Source: Cohnella fermenti (GTDB lineage Bacteria > Bacillota > Bacilli > Paenibacillales > Paenibacillaceae). Taken from it: 64,000 nucleotides of DNA. The position numbers and the translations under genes were made by a program. The stretch covers positions 1 to 64,000 of the forward strand of contig NZ_SSOB01000047.1 of assembly GCF_004801405.1 (NCBI RefSeq). Direction: 5' to 3'. The notes beneath the pieces were generated by a model that saw only the letters and a program-made list of their open reading frames with translations, was not told the DNA's origin and did not search any database. Of the stretch, positions 8,201 through 15,941 are shown one piece after another (position 1 is the first letter of the stretch; every line of letters begins with the position of its first letter).

Positions 8201-9766
8201 CTGCGGGCCAAGTACAAGGCCACGGCCACGGCTTCCGGTCCTGCAGTTCTGAACCCGGTTATCGGCGAAGTGGACGATCCCGCCAACCAGCGACAATTCG
8301 CGATGACGCTGCCCCTGACTCAGGAAGGCAATGTCATCGTCTACGGCGCGGCGGGCAACGGCAAGACGACGTTCGTTACAACGGCGATCTGCGCGCTCAT
8401 GAACGAGCATACGCCGGCGCAGCTCAACTTCTACTTGCTGGACTTCGGCTCCGAGACGCTGCGTTCGTTCGCCAAGGCGCCGCATGTCGGCGACGTGCTT
8501 CTGTCGCACGAAACGGAGAAGGTGAACAACCTGTTCAAGCTTCTCTTCGGCGAGATCGACCGGCGGAAGAAGCTGTTCGCGGACTACGGCGGGGACTTCT
8601 CGTCTTACATCCGGGCGACGGGAGAGGACCTGGCTTCGATTGTCGTCGTCATTCACAATTATGCCTCCTTCACGGAGATTTACGATGACAAGGATGAAGC
8701 GATGGCGTACTTGACGCGGGAAGGGCTGAAGTATGGAATCTACTTCATCCTGACGGCCTCTAACACCGGGGCGGTCAGGTACCGGCTGCTGCAGAACTTC
8801 AAGCAATTGTTCGTCCTGCAATTGAACGATCCTGCCGATTATTCCGGCGTGCTGGGTCACGTGGACGGCGTCTATCCTTCCAAGTTCAAGGGAAGAGGCA
8901 TCTATAAGACGGACACCGTTTACGAATTCCAGATCGCGCATGCCGTTCACGATATAGAGAACACGTTCGAGAGCATCCGGCAATGGTGCAGCGACTATGC
9001 GCAAAGCTGGAAGCATACGGGAGCTTCGAGAATTCCGATTCTTCCGGAGCGGGTCGATCTCGACTATCTCGCGGAGAGAATCAAGCTGGAGCAGGAACCC
9101 CGATTACCGGTGGGAGTGGAGAAGAGCAGCCTGTCTCTCGCCTATTATCCGTTCCGGCAATCCTATATCAGCCTTGTCCTCTCGCAGAATAACGATAATC
9201 CGGACTTCATCCGCGGCATTGAGGAAGTGATCGCCGCCCAGGGGAGCTCCGAGATCGTCGCTCTGGACCCCGAGAGGCAGACCGTCTCCGAGCTGGAGCA
9301 GAAGGTTGCGGGGCTGTTCTACACGCTTGTTGCCCGCAACAACGAATACAAGGATGCGCTCGAGAGGGGCGATCCTCCTCCGAGCTTCGGACAACTGTCC
9401 TGCTTAATCTATTCGTTGTCGGGTGTCTTGTCCGTCATCTCGGGGGACTGCCAGGACAAGCTGAAGGTGCTGCTCGAGAAGGGGATCGCCGCCTATCGGG
9501 TGAGCGTGATCCTGTGCGATTCCGCCTCGAAGCTCTCGTCCTGCTCCTATGAGAATTGGTTCAAGGCGAACGTGTCGACAAGCGATGGGATCTGGCTCGG
9601 CAACGGCATTGCCGATCAGTACCAACTGAAGCTGGCCAAGACGACAAGCGAGCTGTATCAAGAGATTGGAGACGAATTCGGCTATGTGGTCGTCAAGGGC
9701 AAGCCGATTCTGATCAAGCTCCTGTCTCTTCGCGCATCGGAGAAGGAGGCGGCTCTCGTTGGATAA
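5180..9766 (+). CDS. essC: EssC/YukB-type FtsK-SpoIIIE ATPase, motor of the type VII secretion system
   Basis: 1528 residues from ATG 5180 (GGAGGG 14 bases upstream), the usual size for EssC. Order: N-terminal beta domain (1-100), FHA domain (about 112-170) with GRSDD, YVSSKHAE and SANGTFVNG, two membrane spans (about 255-285 and 295-320), then tandem ATPase domains. The first has Walker A GMTGSGKS at 711-718 and a Walker B-type FIISDEFAE; the second has GAAGNGKTT near 1056. The C-terminal third domain lacks a P-loop, as in other EssC proteins. It drives export of WXG100 and effector proteins through the membrane. Odd point: the FHA residues that contact phosphothreonine (Arg of GRS, Ser before KH, Asn of NG) all appear intact, while the Staphylococcus EssC FHA domains are described as lacking them. 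Followed by a YukD-like gene overlapping the stop. Confidence 0.95.
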   Translation: MQLSLLKDNELYSCVLPDKQRGQYWVTQRNEQGFEEQVIGVEGIAGRWILKSNRNAYIQDVNKRRVKELAVEAPCFYSIFLRNSKQTVWIYAEPVSDDRKIVNKYVLPDQGKLTIGRSDDCDIRFGNRYVSSKHAELLLSSSGLTVQDLGSANGTFVNGFRVQRKELRPGDIIYVIGLKIIVGQGFIAINNPDGQMNCKPQLLRPYAKQMPLPYDEEEELSREGASSRIFYRSPRFRRDISRAELKIDPPPAPASPDQTPLLLMLGPSVTMGLSAAVMGVFSVQNVLSRGGSLGSATPTIAMSLSMLLGTLLWPILTRKYDRKKRAERESRRQSKYRDYIEQIRQEIADEAVHQSRILHENHVTVDDCVTRIRLRQRNLWERTRGQNDFLTVRLGLGQLPLDAEIHYPEKRFMLDDDNLQEELYKLAEEPKVLQQVPVTLSLAEDWVSGFIGNRSNVVDLVKGIILQLIALHSYDELKLVFLFDNSEQEVWDFVKWLPHSWNNDRSVRLLATTPSEVKELSSCLEKEVAKRETSRSGEEAKESGPYYVLFMMNKSLASKFDVLHTLYKQKKNIGFSVVHLYDELKNVPKESSMVVEFGGGASKLYDKDDITGKHIAFQPDFYLKQNERDLAVSLANTELDSAASSYALPNMLTFLDLFEVGKIEHLNALTRWKENDPTVSLETAIGVDPTGERFKLDLHERFHGPHGLIAGMTGSGKSEFIMTFILSLAVNYHPYEVAFILIDYKGGGMANAFTSLPHLAGTITNLDGAAVKRSLVSIQSELKRRQSIFGETSKRVGISNIDIYKYQKLYREGQVTEPLQHLFIISDEFAELKTQQPEFMEQLVSAARIGRSLGVHLILATQKPSGVVDDQIWSNSKFRICLKVQEKADSMDVIKRPDAAELSVTGRYYVQVGFNELFELGQSAWGGAPYYSSDRTEKPKEEGIKVIDNLGRVVKEVRIDRNKNAIKNPPKQIDEINKYLSGIAEEEGIRIRPLWMEPIPALIYVDELRAKYKATATASGPAVLNPVIGEVDDPANQRQFAMTLPLTQEGNVIVYGAAGNGKTTFVTTAICALMNEHTPAQLNFYLLDFGSETLRSFAKAPHVGDVLLSHETEKVNNLFKLLFGEIDRRKKLFADYGGDFSSYIRATGEDLASIVVVIHNYASFTEIYDDKDEAMAYLTREGLKYGIYFILTASNTGAVRYRLLQNFKQLFVLQLNDPADYSGVLGHVDGVYPSKFKGRGIYKTDTVYEFQIAHAVHDIENTFESIRQWCSDYAQSWKHTGASRIPILPERVDLDYLAERIKLEQEPRLPVGVEKSSLSLAYYPFRQSYISLVLSQNNDNPDFIRGIEEVIAAQGSSEIVALDPERQTVSELEQKVAGLFYTLVARNNEYKDALERGDPPPSFGQLSCLIYSLSGVLSVISGDCQDKLKVLLEKGIAAYRVSVILCDSASKLSSCSYENWFKANVSTSDGIWLGNGIADQYQLKLAKTTSELYQEIGDEFGYVVVKGKPILIKLLSLRASEKEAALVG

Positions 9767-10010
9767 CATCCTGGTCGAGATCTATCTGCCTGTCGCCGGA
9801 AGATGCTTCGATGTGTATATCCCTCTGACGAGCAGGCTTCACGAGGTTGAAGTACTGCTGGCGAAGGCGTTCATGGAGGTCTCCGGCGGATACTTCGTCG
9901 GCTCTCCCGATTCCGTTCTATGCGACCGGGAGTCCGGCACTGTGCTGGATATTAACAAGTCGGCTCTGGAGCTGGGCATGTGCAACGGATCCAGGCTGAT
10001 GTTAATATAA
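9759..10010 (+). CDS. YukD/EsaB-type ubiquitin-like T7SS component
   Basis: 83 residues; TTG start at 9759 overlaps the essC stop and is preceded by AAGGAGG at 9743-9749. The alternation (ILVEIYLPVAGRCFDVYIPL, then LHEVEVLLAKAF and a closing beta strand SRLMLI) is that of the small ubiquitin-like YukD/EsaB fold. EsaB/YukD is a cytoplasmic protein required for T7SSb function. Position directly after essC and before the WXG100 genes supports the assignment. Overlap and shared ribosome site suggest stoichiometric coupling with EssC. Confidence 0.85.
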   Translation: MDNILVEIYLPVAGRCFDVYIPLTSRLHEVEVLLAKAFMEVSGGYFVGSPDSVLCDRESGTVLDINKSALELGMCNGSRLMLI

Positions 10011-10040
10011 TAAATTTTCTGTTGAGAGGAGCAATGATTC

Positions 10041-10343
10041 ATGGCAAGAAAGATTGTTGTCGATCCGGCCAAGCTGGAGAGCGCGGCACAGCAAATCGAT
10101 GCGCAGGCGGCCGATTACGAGCAGCAGTTCAAGCAGTTGTTCATGGAAGTGGATGGGATGGGAGCCGCGTGGAAGGGCGTGGACAATGTCGCTTACACGA
10201 CCCAAATCAAGGGGTTCGAGGACGACTTCCGGAAGATGAAGGAGCTTATGATTCAATACTCCGACTTCCTGAAGACAAGCGCGACAACCTACCGCAACAC
10301 GCAGAGCGATCTGGTCAGTCAGGCCAAGAAGCTGGTCAATTAA
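10041..10343 (+). CDS. WXG100 family protein (EsxA-like)
   Basis: 100 residues, two helices with W-K-G in the turn at about residues 44-46 (GAAWKGVDN). The length and helix-turn-helix plan are those of WXG100 proteins, which are secreted as dimers by the EssC machine and are needed for export of other substrates. GAGAGGAG lies upstream of ATG 10041. The C-terminal helix contains the Y-x-x-x-D/E-type spacing seen in ESX export signals (YRNTQSD), a tentative reading. It is the first of three small helical genes. Confidence 0.93.
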   Translation: MARKIVVDPAKLESAAQQIDAQAADYEQQFKQLFMEVDGMGAAWKGVDNVAYTTQIKGFEDDFRKMKELMIQYSDFLKTSATTYRNTQSDLVSQAKKLVN

Positions 10344-10366
10344 ATTCATAGAAGGAGGAATCCATT

Positions 10367-10669
10367 ATGGCAATCGAGGGCATCAGCATATCGCTTGGAG
10401 AGGTCTCGAAGACGGCGGGGACGATTCGCACCCTCAACAACAGCCTGTCGGATCGACTGGATCAAATTATGAAGGCCATGAACGATCTGGAATCGACCTG
10501 GAGCAGCGATGCGTCGACCACGATCCGCAACAAGTTCAACTCCTTGTCGCCGCGGTTCAAGGAATACTATCAGGTGGTCGATTCGTATGCCAGCTTCCTG
10601 GATACGACCGTAACCAACTACGATACGGCCGAGACCCAGATCAACAATAACGCCAGCGCGTTCAAGTAG
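10367..10669 (+). CDS. second WXG100-type protein with W-S-S turn
   Basis: 100 residues, same length as its neighbour and clearly a helical hairpin. The turn reads STWSSDAS, so the glycine of W-x-G is replaced by serine. The C-terminal part has YDTAETQINNN, again with a Y-x-x-x-E spacing typical of ESX export tails. AGGAGG about 10 bases before ATG 10367. Likely a secreted partner of the W-K-G protein at 10041, forming a heterodimer, or a separate substrate. A strong hairpin follows 11 bases after the stop. Confidence 0.88.
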   Translation: MAIEGISISLGEVSKTAGTIRTLNNSLSDRLDQIMKAMNDLESTWSSDASTTIRNKFNSLSPRFKEYYQVVDSYASFLDTTVTNYDTAETQINNNASAFK

Positions 10670-10679
10670 AGCATAGCTG

Positions 10680-10710
10680 CCTATCGGGGATGTTCCCTGT
10701 CCCCGATAGG
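10680..10710 (+). terminator. 11-bp hairpin after the WXG100 pair, probable attenuating terminator
   Basis: CCTATCGGGGA (10680-10690) pairs exactly with TCCCCGATAGG (10700-10710), loop of nine bases, followed by TTATTCC. The T-run is short, so I read it as a partial terminator or mRNA-protecting hairpin that would let the two small secreted proteins be made in excess over the genes behind. Confidence 0.7.
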
Positions 10711-10746
10711 TTATTCCAATCCGAAGAAGGGCGGGGGAGCGAGCGA

Positions 10747-11100
10747 ATGGGCATTAACGTAAGTCTTGCGAATTCTCAAGCCGGTTCGATAGACGGCCAA
10801 GCTGCGGCGTTAAGGGATGTCGCCAATGGCTTGAACGATTACCGAACGGCGCTGAACGCTTCATGGCAGGCGGAAGAGACGGTGTTCATCAACGCCGCGT
10901 TCGATCGCATTGTAAGCGAGCTTCGCCAATTGGCATCCGATCTGAATTCGATCGGCAGCGATATTGCAAGTGTCGCGGCAGAGATCAGGCGGGAAGAAGA
11001 GGCAAGGGAAGCGGCCGAACGGGCGGCCAGGGAACAGGCGGCGAGAGAAGCGGCCGCAAGGGAAGCCGCACTGAGGGAAGCGGCATCGAAGTCGAAGTAA
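10747..11100 (+). CDS. small helical WXG-like partner protein with Ala/Glu/Arg tail
   Basis: 117 residues from ATG 10747 (GGGGGAGCGAGCGA upstream); the frame's earlier start at 10690 lies inside the hairpin. A helical hairpin with SWQAEE at the turn where WXG would be, followed by a tail of about 35 residues made of repeated AARE/REAA units, a charged single helix. It directly precedes the effector gene at 11128. In T7SSb systems small helical partners encoded before LXG effectors bind the effector N-terminus and escort it; this gene is a good candidate for that role, but this is by position. Confidence 0.75.
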   Translation: MGINVSLANSQAGSIDGQAAALRDVANGLNDYRTALNASWQAEETVFINAAFDRIVSELRQLASDLNSIGSDIASVAAEIRREEEAREAAERAAREQAAREAAAREAALREAASKSK

Positions 11101-11127
11101 GATGAGGCGGGAAGGAGAGTGCGACAC

Positions 11128-12477
11128 TTGGCCATGATCTCCATTCAACTGGATACCGCAAGAAGCTTAAGGGAGAGGTTATATGCTTGCTCGGTCAGGC
11201 TGGCGAATGCAAGCAACGGCTTCGATATGACAACGGCCGGCGTCGATTCGCAGATTGCCTCGCGTCGAAGCATCGGCTCCCGGATATCCAGGGCTTCGAA
11301 TGCGCTGTACTTGCTGGAGGACCGACTCAGACAATGGAATGCGTTTATTCTCCTGGCCTTGGAGCGATATCAACAGATAGAATTCGAATTGAACGTCAAG
11401 GCTTCGGATATGGTGGCTCCGTCCTTCTTGCAGCAAGCTGTTTGGGAATATTCTCAATTGAAAGATAATTCTTATTACAAGTTTTATTTGGATGCCATCA
11501 ACCCTGCGTTATCCTCTTTGGATAAGAGCAACTTGATGATGTATGCAGGTAATTTAAAATTTTACATGAAAAAAGATGAGTTCGGCAATATCCTCCTTAA
11601 AGTGTGGGATTTTAAGGAGGCGAGTGTCAGCAATCTTGCGGATGTCAACAAATACCGCAATCTTCTTATTCAGAACTTTGGGGGGACAGCTTCCCGCTGG
11701 GATCGAAGCTTTGTTACTCAACTAGTGAATGATGGAATACCGCTATACGGTCCTCATGGTTCTAGCTCGAGTTTTTTTGCAAGCAATAGCAATAAATTTA
11801 TGAGGTTCGACACAAGGGGAATTCCGGTTGACGATTTAAGCCAATATATCAATGACTTGCAGTTCGACAAGAGCAAGAATTTTTTTAACGCTTTGAAAAG
11901 TGCGGCTTTAGATGACTTAAAGGTCTGGGAGGACTTTAGAGGCTGGAAAAACACGATAAATGTGACTGGAAAAAGTCTGGGGATCTTGGGGAATGCGGTA
12001 ACTGTTGCAAATGATTTTGTTGACAATTTCTATAGTGAAGAGATGGGCTGGAGCTTCTCGGGAGACCAATGGGAGAAGTTCGGCGTCGATTTGACTGTTG
12101 ATGTAGCATCAGGGGCTGCGGCAATGGCTTTAGGGGGAGCGATAGGTACTCTTATTCTCCCTCCTCTGGGGACTGTAGTGGGAATAGGCGCTGGAGCAGC
12201 AATAAACTGGCTCATGAACACGGATGTGTTTACGGGAACCAGTGCTGTAGACTGGGCAAAGGACGAAATCAAAAGCAGCATCGACTTCATCGAGAATAAC
12301 TACAAGGACGCGACAGATTGGGTAGGGGATAAAACGAAAGAAGGAGTAGACTGGGTCCAATCGCAAGCGCAAGGCGTGTGGAAGCAAGCGAACAATAAGC
12401 TGGAAGAAGTTAAATCAGAGGTGGTAAACTCTGTAATTAAGGGGGTTGGAAAGAAACTCTCTAATATATTCGGCTAG
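11128..12477 (+). CDS. putative T7SS effector with glycine-zipper, membrane-active C-terminus
   Basis: 449 residues from TTG 11128, placed 9 bases after AAGGAGA; GTG 11119 is too close to that site and ATG 11134 is a possible alternative. Residues 1-90 form the helical domain shared with the effectors at 31697, 42960 and 46225 (VDSQ at 39, RRSIGSR at 46-52, ERY at 79-81). Base composition turns AT-richer after residue ~105, usual for a swapped-in toxin part. The C-terminal half holds VDLTVDVASGAAAMALGG and IGTLILPPLGTVVGIGAG, a glycine-zipper hairpin, then amphipathic helices. The neighbours on the right are multi-pass membrane proteins, so I infer a membrane-damaging toxin with membrane immunity, as for staphylococcal TspA/TsaI. 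Confidence 0.7.
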   Translation: MAMISIQLDTARSLRERLYACSVRLANASNGFDMTTAGVDSQIASRRSIGSRISRASNALYLLEDRLRQWNAFILLALERYQQIEFELNVKASDMVAPSFLQQAVWEYSQLKDNSYYKFYLDAINPALSSLDKSNLMMYAGNLKFYMKKDEFGNILLKVWDFKEASVSNLADVNKYRNLLIQNFGGTASRWDRSFVTQLVNDGIPLYGPHGSSSSFFASNSNKFMRFDTRGIPVDDLSQYINDLQFDKSKNFFNALKSAALDDLKVWEDFRGWKNTINVTGKSLGILGNAVTVANDFVDNFYSEEMGWSFSGDQWEKFGVDLTVDVASGAAAMALGGAIGTLILPPLGTVVGIGAGAAINWLMNTDVFTGTSAVDWAKDEIKSSIDFIENNYKDATDWVGDKTKEGVDWVQSQAQGVWKQANNKLEEVKSEVVNSVIKGVGKKLSNIFG

Positions 12478-12486
12478 AGGTGTGAA

Positions 12487-13545
12487 ATGATGCCGCAATT
12501 ACGGGAAGAGGATGTAGTCAGACTTCTATCGATCGCGAAGAATCGATTGCATCCGGAGGCCGTTGTACCGTTTTTCTGGGGCGTATTCTTTTACGAAGCC
12601 CTTATGTTTCTAATTCCGTCCATCGGAATTTATAAGAATCCGGATGCTCCGCCGTGGACTGGGTTTGCCAATGTTTGTGTTGCGATGGTCGTCATTCAGT
12701 TTCTGATTGCCTTGCTGTTTTCCTTTAAATCAATCATTTATCGATTTCAAAAAGTACAATTCGTGTTGCTTGGCGTAGTGGGATTCATAATGTCGCTTGC
12801 CATGTACCCGGCTTTTTTTGTGGCCTGTGCAATAATCGACGAACCCGTAGACCTGGTCCTGACAGGCGCGGCTATTCTTTGTTGTGGTCTGCTCTTATTA
12901 GCTTGGTCAACCCGTCACGCTATACGAAGACTTAGAAACGGGCAGTTCAGAGAAGGAGGAAGATTGCTTTATAACTTTCAGAAGCCGCAAGGTTCCGTTA
13001 ACAAGCCTCTGATTTACGGAATGGCGTTATTCGGCGGCATATTGGCTAGAAATGTGGTCGTTTATGGCATATCTGAAGCATATATTCCGCTTGCGTTAGG
13101 AACATTAATTCAATATTGCATGAGCTTGGCGCTTCCGGAATTTTTGCTGGTTGCGTATTGCAAATTCAAGTTTGACGACTTTATTCTCTCAAGACCTCCG
13201 GCCGCAACTAAAGGACAACAAAACAAAAATAAGCTGAAAACACAGCGCATAAATGCATTTAAGAATCCAGTTAAGGTGTTAAAGTATTGTGCCCGCTGGA
13301 ACGTACAGGGAGCAAAGGCGACGGTCGGAGCGATGATTGTGGTTTGGACCGAACTGGCAGTCATTCTTTTTCTCCTCATTGTTCTTTTATATGTATCGGA
13401 TGCGGAAGGAAGAGCCGAGATGGTTCCATTTCATACCTTTGCCGGATCGAGTCTAATTCTGAGCTATCTTTTCGCAATCGCAATTCTTATTCCGACCGTT
13501 GTTGTTTTATGGTTCGTCAAGCTTATTTTTAAAAAGCAGTCTTGA
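12487..13545 (+). CDS. multi-pass membrane protein, probable immunity protein 1
   Basis: 352 residues with about seven hydrophobic spans; cytoplasmic N-terminus (REEDVVRLLSIAKNRLHPE), a central polar loop (GGRLLYNFQKPQ) and a lysine-rich end. It begins 9 bases after the effector stop and is paralogous along its length to the gene at 14228: both have REED or SEED heads with an AK-R-LHP motif, GRLLY-F, WTEL and DAEGRAE. No transporter motif is seen. Membrane-embedded immunity proteins are expected for toxins that depolarise the target membrane from outside. Function is inferred from position and the paralogue, not from a recognised family. Confidence 0.68.
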   Translation: MMPQLREEDVVRLLSIAKNRLHPEAVVPFFWGVFFYEALMFLIPSIGIYKNPDAPPWTGFANVCVAMVVIQFLIALLFSFKSIIYRFQKVQFVLLGVVGFIMSLAMYPAFFVACAIIDEPVDLVLTGAAILCCGLLLLAWSTRHAIRRLRNGQFREGGRLLYNFQKPQGSVNKPLIYGMALFGGILARNVVVYGISEAYIPLALGTLIQYCMSLALPEFLLVAYCKFKFDDFILSRPPAATKGQQNKNKLKTQRINAFKNPVKVLKYCARWNVQGAKATVGAMIVVWTELAVILFLLIVLLYVSDAEGRAEMVPFHTFAGSSLILSYLFAIAILIPTVVVLWFVKLIFKKQS

Positions 13546-13575
13546 AATTACTGGGAATAAAGGTAGGAGGCTCTC

Positions 13576-13707
13576 ATGTTGCAACGAACGAGCGAGGAAG
13601 ATTATTACCAGTTACGGTTAATTGCCGGAAGCAGATTGGATCCCACAAGGTTATCTGCTTTCATTAGAGAAAGCGAGGGGGACATTCGTAAGGACCTTCG
13701 CGGATGA
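13576..13707 (+). pseudogene. remnant: N-terminal 30 codons of an immunity gene
   Basis: ATG 13576 has AGGAGG right before it (13565-13570) and reads MLQRTSEEDYYQLRLIAGSR and on to LDPTRLSAF, matching the first 30 residues of the membrane protein at 14228 (MLHRTSEEDYFELNGIAKTR, then LHPVRMKTF). After that the match ends and the frame closes at 13707, giving only 43 codons with no membrane span. It is the front end of a third copy of the immunity gene, fused by recombination to a toxin fragment in another frame. Confidence 0.75.
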
Positions 13708-14218
13708 ATTTAAGGTTTGGGATGATTACAGGGGGTGGAACAGCGCTATGACCGGAGCCGGCAAATTCTTGGGGGCTGCCGGGAATATTATCATGGTGGG
13801 CAACGATGTACTGGATAACTTTTATAACCCGAACACGGGCAAGTGGAGCTACTCGGGAGAGCAGTTGGAGGAGTTTACGGTTGATCTAACTGTTGATGTG
13901 GCGTCCGGAGCGGCTTTTATGGCTGCGGGAGCGGCGGCGGGTTCCTTTATTTTGCCGCCTGCGGGAACCATTCTGGGCGCTGGGGTTGGATTGGCTCTCA
14001 ACTTTGCGTTTAACAGCAAATTTGGTCCCGACAATAAGAGCTTGATCGATTACACGAAAGATGGAATTAAGTTCACATTGGATGATCCTGTGCAAGCCGC
14101 CGAGAATGTCGTTCAATTCGTAGGCGAGGGAGCGAATTATGTCGCGAATAAGGTTAAAGATGGTGCTCAACAGCTTGTTGGCGGAATAGGCAAGCAGGTT
14201 TCCAAAATCTTTTGGTAG
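13622..14218 (+). pseudogene. orphan effector C-terminal (glycine-zipper) fragment
   Basis: The frame 13622-14218 could encode 198 residues from a TTG with no good ribosome site. From about residue 25 on it aligns with the C-terminal half of the effector at 11128: KVWDDYRGW versus KVWEDFRGW, NDVLDNFYN versus NDFVDNFYS, VDLTVDVASGAAFMAAG versus VDLTVDVASGAAAMALG, then a matching zipper and an end in KQVSKIFW versus KKLSNIFG. It lacks the 90-residue targeting domain, so it looks like a spare toxin cassette left by recombination; the immunity gene at 14228 follows 9 bases later. It might still be used to rewrite the full-length effector's tail. Confidence 0.72.
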
Positions 14219-14227
14219 GAGGCATAT

Positions 14228-15313
14228 ATGCTTCATCGAACGAGCGAGGAGGATTATTTCGAACTCAATGGGATTGCAAAGACCAGACTCCATCCTGTAC
14301 GAATGAAGACTTTTTTTGTTGCTGTCCTTTTCTTCGAAGCAATCATGTTTGGCGTGACCTTATTCGCCATGAATGTCAGTGAATATATTACCAGACCGAT
14401 CTGGCCAAAGATCAATGCACTGGATTGGTCAATCTTCGTCATCCAACTTATATTGACCTTGGTCTTCCTAAGGACTAGAATCGCGTATCAGCATCAGAAG
14501 ATTCAGGCTACATTCTTGTCTGCTGTCACATTCCTGATGTCAGTGTCCGTTTATATCCCTTTCTTTGTTATGTGGGAGGATTCACGCACGCCGGTCTATG
14601 TCGCCCATATGGGGGTTATTTCTTTACTCCTTGGTCTCGTTATTCTTGTTTATTGCACTTATAGAAGTATGATCAGGGTCCAGAAAGGCATGTTTAGGAA
14701 AGGAGGCAGGCTGCTTTACGATTTCCAGAATAAAGTGGGTACGGTTAAGGTGCCGCTTATCGGAGCGTGTGTGATTCTTGCGGGAAGCTTCGCACGATAC
14801 GCCAGTTCGGAGGGGGTCTCTTCGGAGATGTTCCAACCTCTTGGCTATCTCTTCATTTGCATTGTTCTGCAGTATACGTTATCGATTGTTATGCCCGAGT
14901 TCTTCTTGCTTACTTATTGCAAGTTTAGATTTGAATCGTTCCTTATTCAAGCGCCGCCTGAATTGAACATCCAAGTAAAGGCCAGTCCAAAAGAAATCAA
15001 AGGCTTGTCCATGCCCTTCCAAACCCTGAAATACTGGGCGGGCTGGGATATGAGAGGGAAAAAAGCTTCCTTCGGAGCGCTGCTTATCGTATGGACGGAA
15101 CTCGCTATCATTATGTTCATCCTGTACGCCTTGCTTCATCTGACGGATGCCGAAGGCAGAGCCGAGCTTGCCCGGTTTCAGGCCTTTATCGGACCTGCAG
15201 CCATCGTAAGCTATACTTTCGCTTTAGCCGTGCTGCTTCCTGTGCAGCTTGTTCTTTTCCTTATCCAATTGACCGCAAGAATGAGACGCCATTTCAAGAA
15301 AACCGAGCAATAA
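14228..15313 (+). CDS. multi-pass membrane protein, probable immunity protein 2
   Basis: 361 residues, about seven spans, paralogue of the protein at 12487 (shared SEED/REED head, RLHP, GGRLLYDFQ, WTELAI, DAEGRAEL). TAGGAGGC just before ATG 14228. It follows the orphan toxin fragment and would protect against that toxin variant. The two immunity proteins differ throughout, consistent with each matching its own zipper sequence. The gene ends the effector part of the locus; 175 bases without an obvious terminator separate it from the next gene. Confidence 0.68.
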   Translation: MLHRTSEEDYFELNGIAKTRLHPVRMKTFFVAVLFFEAIMFGVTLFAMNVSEYITRPIWPKINALDWSIFVIQLILTLVFLRTRIAYQHQKIQATFLSAVTFLMSVSVYIPFFVMWEDSRTPVYVAHMGVISLLLGLVILVYCTYRSMIRVQKGMFRKGGRLLYDFQNKVGTVKVPLIGACVILAGSFARYASSEGVSSEMFQPLGYLFICIVLQYTLSIVMPEFFLLTYCKFRFESFLIQAPPELNIQVKASPKEIKGLSMPFQTLKYWAGWDMRGKKASFGALLIVWTELAIIMFILYALLHLTDAEGRAELARFQAFIGPAAIVSYTFALAVLLPVQLVLFLIQLTARMRRHFKKTEQ

Positions 15314-15488
15314 TCCCATAGACGGCAAACTCTCTACATAGAAGCACCAAACCGGGATCGTCAAAGGCAAAGTCTTCTCTGGCCATCCCTATTTTCGTAT
15401 GGACAAAAATCGCGATACAAGCCGGCTTTTGACCTCGCTCGCGTTATCGATACCCCCCAAATTCCATCCTCCGAAGGAGTGTCCATTC

Positions 15489-15938
15489 ATGAAAATCAAA
15501 CGTTGTCCGGTTGTTCTCCACAATGTGATCAGCACCAAAGCAAGATGCCGTATCGACGAATGGGACGTGCCGGCCAGGGAGCTCAGGAATGCGATCGTCA
15601 AGAATGGCCTGTACGGGACCGGACCGATCGTCTACCAGGTGTACGGCTACGATCCTTCCAGCGAGGAAGCGGACTATGTGTTTATGCTGCCGGTAAGCCA
15701 GCCCATTAATATGCCGGAGAACGGCAAGTTCGGCTTCGTCAGGGAATGGGAACATCAAGACGGCTTCGTCTTGAGGCATGCGGACCCGGACGACGATATC
15801 GAACAGTCCTATGAGATTCTGCGAGCATGCGCGCACGCGAATCAAGTCCGCCTGCAGGAGCCTTTTTACCACATTTACTTGGATGTTTACGGAGAAGGCA
15901 TTATTGACATTTACGCTCCGATCGCGCAGGAGGAGTAA
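15489..15938 (+). CDS. small protein, possibly GyrI-like/DUF5085-type, first of a pair
   Basis: 149 residues from ATG 15489, with AAGGAG at 15473-15478; the longer frame from 15399 has no ribosome site. Soluble, alternating beta and helix. The pattern near the start (helix with ARELRNAIVKNGLYGTGPIV) and a strand YVFMLPVSQPI resembles the GyrI-like/SRPBCC-size effector-binding folds grouped as DUF5085 in T7SS neighbourhoods; I am unsure of this name. It forms a pair with the next gene, which has the same length and plan. Pairs of small cytoplasmic proteins at this place could be substrate chaperones. Confidence 0.55.
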   Translation: MKIKRCPVVLHNVISTKARCRIDEWDVPARELRNAIVKNGLYGTGPIVYQVYGYDPSSEEADYVFMLPVSQPINMPENGKFGFVREWEHQDGFVLRHADPDDDIEQSYEILRACAHANQVRLQEPFYHIYLDVYGEGIIDIYAPIAQEE

Positions 15939-15941
15939 GCG

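Noticed and set aside
6806..9016. 736-codon open frame on the - strand inside essC
   Set aside because: Lies fully opposite a strongly supported EssC; composition (His/Arg/Leu/Val rich) is that of the complement of GC-rich coding DNA, with no ribosome site or known motif.
15429..15457. Promoter before the kinase half of the locus (TTGACC)
   Set aside because: A fair -35-like hexamer, but no -10 at 16-18 bases; not enough to call.
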